Shown: positions 58,020 to 64,000 of the stretch, piece by piece
Numbering within the stretch: the first letter of the stretch is position 1
Layout: every line of letters starts with the position of its first letter
The notes under the pieces: generated by a model
What the model was told of the DNA's origin: nothing
The model's input: only the letters and a program-made list of their open reading frames with translations
Databases searched by the model: none
Translations under genes and position numbers: made by a program
DNA from: Anthoceros angustus
Lineage: Eukaryota; Streptophyta; Anthocerotopsida; Anthocerotales; Anthocerotaceae
Assembly (NCBI GenBank): GCA_010909165.1
Contig: MU008213.1
Coordinates: 224,371 to 288,370, forward strand
Direction of reading: 5' to 3'
Length of the DNA: 64,000 nucleotides

Positions 58020-58456
58020 ATACTTACTATTTTTACGATATTAGTAGGAATGAATTGACTCGTCGAATATGAATTGTACATTTTGGAGTTGTTCAAATAT
58101 ATAACATCAAAAGGACTATGCAAATGCCTCAAGCCCTTCTTCTATTAGACCAAAAGTTGCTTATTGATCAGGTTCATCAATAAGCAACTTTTTATCTTGT
58201 TATCATGTTACTTTTACCATTGTTATCATGTTACTTTTATCATTGTTATCAACTTGTTATCATTAGACCTGATCTTCTACATTCAATTACAGTTATATCC
58301 TCAACTAATGAAGCTCTCACTAAACATGTTGTCAAAATTGTATATATTTTTCATGTTGGTATGGTTAACAAACAAGTTTCATACATCACACCATGTTTGG
58401 AGCCGATTTCGGACCTTATCTTGCTTATACGATCACTCACTTGGATATACTAAAAT
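58020..58456 (+). pseudogene. Isolated CLP1 C-terminal fragment (plus strand)
   Basis: Diverged CLP1 C-terminal domain in the orientation opposite to the left-hand copies: FYDISRNELT, LDQKLLIDQ, RPDLLHSITVISSTNEALT, VNKQVSYITPCLEPIS, ending SLTWIY before a stop. About 70 bp between LLIDQ and RPDLLHS is filled with a 17-bp hairpin and TTATCATGTTACTTTT tandem units. It keeps the native CLP1 3' end (GGATATACTAAAATA), which shows where the copia junction falls in the other copies. Confidence 0.78.
58152..58192. repeat. Perfect 17-bp inverted repeat, 7-base loop
   Basis: Arm AAAAGTTGCTTATTGAT at 58,152-58,168 is followed by CAGGTTC and the exact reverse complement at 58,176-58,192. The left arm is native CLP1 sequence; the right arm is an inverted copy of it. 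Confidence 0.95.
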
Positions 58457-58679
58457 ACTTTTTAATATTTCAACCAAATAAATTTTATTTCATAATAAAT
58501 TTTTAATTATTTTAAAATATGTATTATTTTAATTTTAAAATTAAAAATATCTAATTTAGAACCCTCTAAATGGGACACTAAAGCGTACTTCCTAATATTC
58601 CCAATTGGATGGAGTCCATTGGAATGTATATGTGCGAGGTGTGAACAATGAAGAATGCCTCTAGAATTCGAACAAAGGA

Positions 58680-58945
58680 TGGAGCGTTTCCGGTTGCAGG
58701 GCATTAGAACCACATAAGGATTTTTCTCACAATGCATCAATTTTCCATCGCCGAGGAGAACACGTGGTTGAGCATGAGGAATGCCTTGCTGCACAGTTAC
58801 TCGCCGGGTGCCCCTTGGCATAGGCGCTAAATGGCCAGTCGCCATGCCTCGGCCCTATACTCTCGCCTGCATAGGCAATATTTGTCCTCCACCTCCGAGA
58901 ATTTGTAAGGCTGCATGCCTTGCTGCAATTTGAAAAATTCATCAT
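58680..58945 (-). pseudogene. U-box/EF-hand gene fragment, piece 1
   Basis: Minus-strand remnant matching the linker after the U-box in the 51,997-54,974 gene: YRAEAWRLA and FLMLNHVFSSA correspond to YRAEALRLA and [11 protein letters not shown]. Stops interrupt it. Confidence 0.7.
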
Positions 58946-59119
58946 GCATATGATGTTTTCAAGCCTCGTGAGGTGTGAGCGGTGTACTTGGTAATCACTA
59001 TTGTCTCACTAAAGTCCCACACACTAAGAGTCCGAGCTTTAAATACTTTAAAAAAATTTAAAACAGAAAGTATTCTTATAATCTTCATGGCCTTTTGCTT
59101 TCTACTTTCAACCCCTATA

Positions 59120-59515
59120 TATTGTTCCAGTTGAAAGCAGCTCATCGATGGTGATGCCCCCATCCCGTGAGGGTTGAACAAGGTGAAGGCCCTGAACTCG
59201 CCCACCTTCTCGGGCGTGAGAGTCGAGAAACGGGCCTGCAGCTCCTGCTTCTTCGCCTGGCATTCCTAGTCATCCTCCGCCCAGGAGAGCACGTTGTGGA
59301 GCATCGGCAGCGTGTCTTCGCATAGCCGATGCCTTGAGGAATCTGAGGGCCTCATCGATTTTGTTGGGATGCGCTTCCATCTCAGCCCGCACAAGTTGCC
59401 ACAGCCCTTGCAGCTCTTGTTGCAGCACATGGTTAAGGGATGCAATGCTGCTGCTTGTCAGAGCCTTGAGAAGGCTTTGAACACTAGACAAGGCGTATTC
59501 GAACTCCTCCTTGTT
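59120..59515 (-). pseudogene. U-box/EF-hand gene fragment, piece 2
   Basis: Minus strand: the exon-2-like stretch SLLKALTSSSIASLNHVLQQ with ELQGLWQLVRAEMEAHPNK is joined directly to MLHNVLSWAEDD and KKQELQARF, which belong to the last exon. The hydrophobic segment and U-box in between are missing and EF-hand sequence is lost. The order and strand equal those of the intact gene, which supports the intact gene's exon order. Confidence 0.78.
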
Positions 59516-59655
59516 GTTGTTAGAAATGATTTATTACAACATATCAAAATATGTTATGAAGAGTGCCCTAAAAATAACAAACTTGTATACTAGAAAGCAT
59601 TTTCTAGAAGATCCGAACTTCCAATCAATAGTTCATATCAACTTTACAAGGCTCT

Positions 59656-59900
59656 TAACATGGCTCTGATACCACATTAGGAAAAGAGTGAGCCTTTATT
59701 GAGAGGGAACACAACACTCCCATACAATATGGGTTATATGCACTAGGCACACAAGCACACAAGGACACTTGCACACACCACACACCACATGTAGGTGGGC
59801 TTGGCCTTATATAGTCCTAGCCTTGAATCCTATTGATCACTTGACCTTGAATCCTACTGGTCACTTGACTTGCCCTTTACTTATAGCATATTTCTTAGCT
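59656..59900 (-). mobile_element. Copia LTR with tRNA-Met primer-binding site (minus strand)
   Basis: GGCTCTGATACCA at about 59,662-59,674 is the reverse complement of TGGTATCAGAGCC, the initiator-Met primer-binding site of plant copia elements. Reading the minus strand toward it are a TATA box (CTATATAAGG near 59,815), then AATAAAGGCTCACTC (polyadenylation-type signal near 59,700), as in an LTR R-U5 region. The element body expected to the left is absent, replaced by the U-box gene fragment. The upstream LTR edge is not defined. Confidence 0.75.
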
Positions 59901-59982
59901 TTGAGTTTGGAAGAACTTGCGTTCTAATGCATAGTCTTTAGCCATGAGCTTGTGAGAACTTGTGAGCAGTTGCATAGCTCTT

Positions 59983-60132
59983 AGCCTTGTGCTTGAGAGA
60001 ACTTGTGTGCAATTTAGAAGTCTTGATAGGAGTCCTTGCAGTGTATGTGAGTGAGGTGGTCTTGTGCTTGAGAGAACTTGTGTGCAATTTAGACGGTCTT
60101 GATAGTAGTCCTTGTAGTGTATGTGAGTGAGG
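59983..60132. repeat. ~76-bp tandem duplication in LTR/leader
   Basis: Two units, each CTTGTGCTTGAGAGAACTTG...GTGAGTGAGGTG, near 59,983 and 60,060, with about four differences. A weaker third relative lies upstream near 59,945. Confidence 0.85.
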
Positions 60133-60409
60133 TGCTTTGATCTTCAAGATCAATTGAAGGAAACCTAAGCATGATGTCAAAAAGCATGGAGACACATATA
60201 ATGAAGAAGTTGGGAGGAGACACATATAATGAAGAAGTTGGGAGGAGACACATATAATGAAGAAGTTGGAAGGCACGAACTTCACATTGTGGAAGTTGAA
60301 GCTGAAGATGCTTCTCATCGACTGAGGACTATGAAAGTTCGTCGACAACGGCCTCGGAAAAACACCCACCGAAGCGGACACCGAGAAAGATGGAAAAGGA
60401 TTGGCGACA

Positions 60410-60871
60410 ATCTTCTTAATGTGTCTGATGACATACTCTCTCAATTGAGTGAGTGTAGAAGAGCATTGATGACAATCCTTCTCAATGTGTCCGATGACAT
60501 ACTCTCTCAATTGAGTGAGTGTAGAAGAGCATTGGCGACAATCCTTCTCAATGTGTCCGATGACATACTCTCTCAATTGAGTGAGTGTAGAAGAGCATTG
60601 GCGACAATCCTTCTCAATGTGTCCGATGACATACTCTCTCAATTGAGTGAGTGTAGAAGAGCATTGGCGACAATCCTTCTCAATGTGTCCGATGACATAC
60701 TCTCTCAATTGAGTGAGTGTAGAAGAGCATTTGCGACTATCCTTCTCAATATGTCCGATGACATACTCTCTCAATTGAGTGAGTGTAGAAGAGCATTGGC
60801 CACAATCCTTCTCAATGTGTCCAATGACATACTCTCTCAATTGAGTGAGTGTACAACCTCAAAAGCAGCAT
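60410..60871 (+). repeat. In-frame 66-bp repeat array in gag, seven units
   Basis: Seven head-to-tail 66-bp units, each coding ILLNVSDDILSQLSECRRAL plus two residues (22 aa). The unit contains the palindrome CTCAATTGAG. Both strands are free of stops across the array. The flanking gag reads straight into and out of it, so the array is an expansion of one gag helix pair. Confidence 0.93.
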
Positions 60872-61198
60872 GGACGACTCTCTGCAACATATATGAGAAG
60901 AAGAGCTTGGTGAATGAGATGTTATTGGAGCAGCAATTGCCAACTTCAAGATGGTCGAGGGTGACACCATTCAACAACATGTCAACTTGGTGGATCAAAT
61001 GAAGGCGGCGGACGTCAAACCTTCTGAAAGAAAGGTTATCGTGGTGTTGCTGAGTAGCTTACCATCCGCATACAAGCAATTTGTGTTGGCCTTTAGAGCG
61101 TCGGTAGCGATGCGTCAAGCGACCAACCACCAACGCGTTGGATGAGGTGGTTGGGTTGCTCTACAAGAGGAGCTGGAGAATTCCTTCAAGAAGAAGAG

Positions 61199-62200
61199 AA
61201 TGGAGACACATATAATGAAGAAGTTGGGAGGAGACACATATAATGAAGAAGTTGGGAGGAGACACATATATAATGAAGAAGTTGGAAGGCACGAACTTCA
61301 CATTGTGGAAGTTGAAGCTGAAGATGCTTCTCATCGTGAGGACTATGAAAGTTCGGTGACAACGGCCTCGGAAAAACACCCACCGAGCGGACACCGAGAA
61401 AGATGGAAAAGGATTACGACAATCTTCTTAATGTGTTCGATGACATACTCTCAATTGAGTGAGTGTAGAAGAGCATTGATGACAATCCTTCTCAATGTGT
61501 CCATGACATACTCTCTCAATTGAGTGAGTGTAGAAGAGCATTGGCGACAATCCTTCTCAATGTGTCCGATGACATACTCTCTCAATTGAGTGAGTGTAGA
61601 AGAGCATTAATCCTTCTCAATGTGTCCGATGACATACTCTCTCAATTGAGTGAGTGTAGAAGAGCATTGGCGACAATCCTTCTCAATGTGTCCGATGACA
61701 TACTCTCTCTCAATTGAGTGAGTGTAGAAGAGCATTTCATTATCCTTCTCAATATGTCCGATGACATACTCTCTCAATTGAGTGAGTGTAGAAGAGCATT
61801 GGCCACAATCCTTCTCAATGTCCAATGACATACTCTCTCAATTGAGTGAGTGTACAACATCAAAAAGCGGCATGGGCGACTCTGCAACATATATGAGAAG
61901 AAGAGCTTGGTGAATGAGATGTTATTGGAGCAACAATTGCCAACTTCAAGATGGTCGAGGTGACACCATTCAACAACACGTCAACAAGTTGAAGTGGATC
62001 AAATGAAGGCGGCGGACGTCAAACCTTCCGAAAGAAAGGTTATCGTGGTGTTCTTGAGTAGCTTACCATCCGCATACAAGCAATTTGTGTTGGCCTTTAG
62101 AGCGTCGGTAGCGATGCGTCAAGCGACCAACCACCAACGTTGGATGAGGTGGTTGGGTTGCTCCTACAAGAGCTGGAGAATTCCTTCAAGAAGAAGAGAA
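61199..62200 (+). repeat. ~1-kb tandem duplicate of the gag region, decayed
   Basis: Repeats 60,186-61,195 including the GAGACACATATAATGAAGAA 28-bp triplets, the gag start and about seven 66-bp units (61,420-61,860). It differs by many 1-6 bp deletions (for example GCATTGGCGACAATCC to GCATTAATCC near 61,606), which break the frame. Confidence 0.88.
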
Positions 62201-63260
62201 TGGAGACTCGGTGCTCTTCTCAAAGAAGGGAACAACACGTGGGAAGACTTCACAAGCCAACTCAAGAAGGATCAAGGAGAAGGTGCGAAGAAAAGGTGTG
62301 GGGTACTTGCCATTATTGCAAAAAGCCTAATCACTATGCCAAGGATTGTAGGACAAGGTTGGTGACTTGAAGAAGGAAAGGTCACAAGCCAATCAAGTGA
62401 GTGAGAAGGAAGAACATCTTTTATTTGTCTCAACCGTAGAAAGAGTACGACTCCCATCAAAGAAGGATGAGAGTTTGTACCTCGACTGAGCATCTCAACA
62501 CTTCACCTACAACCGGCCTTGGTTCTCAAGCTATGAAGAAATGCCGGCGGGGCATAAAGTGGCACTTGGAGACAATAGGTCACACGAGATCAAAGGAAGA
62601 GGTATGATCAAGGTTCAACTCCCTGGAGGGCCATCCAAAGGTACTATCAAGGATGTGCACAATGTGCCTGGTCTTGCAAAGAATCTTCTTTCAATAGCAA
62701 GTATCACTGACCCTGGGAATGAGATTGTATTCAACTCGAGGGCAAGTCCCATCCAACCCGAGCAATTAGAATCACCTAATGTCAAGGTGATAGCTCGAGG
62801 TATTTGGGAAGGCAATCTCTACAAGTTATGTGCTTCTGTAGGTGATCAACAAGCTTGCACATTTGTGTCAAGCTCACCTAAAAGCACTGGGTCAGTAGAT
62901 TTGTGGAATCAATGCTTGGGGCACAATTAAGTGGACAACATCAAGATGATGATGAATCAACAAATGGTGACCGACTTGGATTTAAAGGAGATTGATGAGC
63001 TGCGATTATGCCAAGGGTGCATGATACGAAAGCTTCACCGAACCAAGTTCCCAAGGATTGGAGCGCGTTGAGTAGCAAAGGTGTTGGAGCTTTTACATGC
63101 CGCTGTGTGTGGACCAATGAAGAACCCTACCCATAGAGGAGCCCGCTACATTCTAAACACCATAATATTTGAAGCGGCTGAATATACATGACGGCGGTGA
63201 ATATCTGACAACGGGGTTTTCAATGGGTATCGAAGGCCATATTTGAGCATACCTGCGAAG

Positions 63261-64000
63261 ATGGCATAATAAGGGTGTGACGCCCTACACATGCTATGAC
63301 ATATACATGCAGGAAGGTCCGTCTAATCGAGCATTGTTTTGCTAGAAACGATGCCCATGTCCTTAGACCATGCGATACGATTAGGATCCGTTAATGACCC
63401 GAACAGCGACCCACAGGGCCCCTTTGGAGGGAATGCGTACACATATGTATACTCTCTTGCTATACACCCATATATGCACATGGTGGGCGAGGTTTTGAAC
63501 AACGATAGCGGTTAAAAGGGCGGCGAGCGGAAGCTGATCGGCGCGGCATGCGGCGCCCACGTCCGCCCGAGGACTTGTCGAGGCAGCGTGTAGGCGCGTA
63601 GCGTTGAATGACTTTCGATGCCAAGTAGGACTCACTTCTTCAAGCAGTTTAAGCGCATCGCTGCCTTAAGGACTAGTCATTTGCCGGGCACCGATCGAGG
63701 GGCGAACATACAAAATGAACAAAAGTTGCTTCTTCCTCAGTGGCTGTGGACAAGGCACCTTGCACGCCTCCCACTCCCTCTACCGGGCGCTGCTCTTTTT
63801 CCTCCTCCTTCGCTTCGCCACTTGGTTTTCCTTCCTCGCCACGCCCTGACTGACCGACGCCGCCCACCGACAACAGAGACTCGGCCCAGAGCTGTGCATG
63901 CGCTGCGCCTCACTCCCGACGCCCCGGCTCGAAATTCTCATGCTGGGGCCGGGTGGTCTGCCTCTCGGCCCTGCCGTCGGCAACCCGCCCGCCACTAGGG
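63261..64000. other. Unassigned stretch to window end
   Basis: Becomes GC-rich after about 63,480. A 126-codon plus frame (63,618-63,998) and minus-strand shadows show no recognised domain. It may be the start of another gene or repeat cut by the window edge. Confidence 0.35.

Larger units (their letters stand above)
60174..63260 (+). mobile_element. Second copia family: gag-protease-integrase remnant
   Basis: Gag starts near ATG 60,174. The conserved GTNFTLWKLKLKMLLID segment (60,270-60,320) is followed by the 66-bp repeat array, then ECTTSKAAWTTLCNIYEKKS (near 60,850), MVEGDTIQQHVNLVDQMKAA and SSLPSAYKQFVLAFRA. A second gag copy starts near 61,200. The zinc knuckle CHYCKKPNHYAKDC lies near 62,305-62,350, protease-region sequence (GRGMIKVQLPGG, NVPGLAKNLLSIASIT) at 62,490-62,930 with the catalytic DSG damaged (stop and ASQHF), the pre-integrase CQGCMIRKLHRTKFP near 63,015, and a trace of integrase (GGEYL near 63,195). 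No RT/RNase H is present. The element is non-autonomous and decayed. Confidence 0.85.

Noticed and set aside
59938..60840. 300-codon minus-strand ORF with 22-residue repeats (REYVIGHIEKDC type)
   Set aside because: Antisense of the gag array; the 66-bp unit has no stops on either strand, and gag homology is on the plus strand.
60410..60871. CRISPR-like array
   Set aside because: Units are contiguous without unique spacers, in frame with gag, in a eukaryotic genome.

Overview
The window is nuclear DNA of a land plant. It holds introns of roughly 60-300 bp with GT-AG borders, a P-class and a degenerate PLS-type pentatricopeptide (PPR) sequence, a ROOT UVB SENSITIVE (DUF647) gene, a plant POLLUX-like channel, ATG7, telo-box promoters and Ty1/copia retrotransposons. 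Compact genes, short introns and PLS PPR debris suggest a bryophyte (moss, liverwort or hornwort) or a lycophyte. That lineage call is an inference and nothing seen here fixes the species.

Region 1 (1-14,100) is a mosaic of repeats. A dead copia polyprotein (+ strand, cut off inside reverse transcriptase) is abutted by an intronless copy of the host RNA-processing gene CLP1 (- strand). This pair, together with an AT-rich minisatellite, an antisense PPR fragment and a 73-77 bp minisatellite, is reiterated and spliced together at microhomologous junctions. Parallel copies differ mainly by losses at CAG/CTG sites, which looks like either a methylation-linked mutation signature or a methylation-linked base-calling error.

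Region 2 (14,100-54,980) is gene-dense. In order it contains: ribosomal protein eL41 (+), a calcineurin-B-like EF-hand protein (-), a BNR/sialidase-like protein (-), a P-class PPR (+), a POLLUX-like ion channel (-), a TMEM53/DUF829 hydrolase-like protein (+), a RUS/DUF647 protein (-), an acidic orphan ORF (+), a triplicated 204-bp repeat, the proteasome alpha-1 subunit (-), a PAK1IP1/MAK11 WD40 protein (+), a small AT-rich B12D/MLRQ gene (-), gamma-glutamylcyclotransferase (+), TatD DNase (-), ATG7 (+), and a protein joining a U-box to ten EF-hands (-). The genes do not form one pathway. Several are housekeeping: translation (eL41), proteasome and ubiquitin-like systems (alpha-1, U-box protein, ATG7), ribosome assembly (PAK1IP1) and glutathione turnover (GGCT).

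Region 3 (55,000-64,000) is degenerate again. It holds a PPR pseudogene, a CLP1 3' fragment carrying a perfect 17-bp hairpin, two broken pieces of the U-box/EF-hand gene, an LTR with its primer-binding site on the - strand, and a second copia family (+) whose gag carries an in-frame 66-bp repeat array inside a ~1-kb tandem duplication.

Most notable are the U-box/ten-EF-hand protein, the CAG/CTG-loss signature with the microhomology mosaic, the captured CLP1 gene, and the gag repeat expansion. The 25-codon eL41 gene and the three-exon B12D gene were found by reading across splice sites, being too short or too split to stand out as ORFs.
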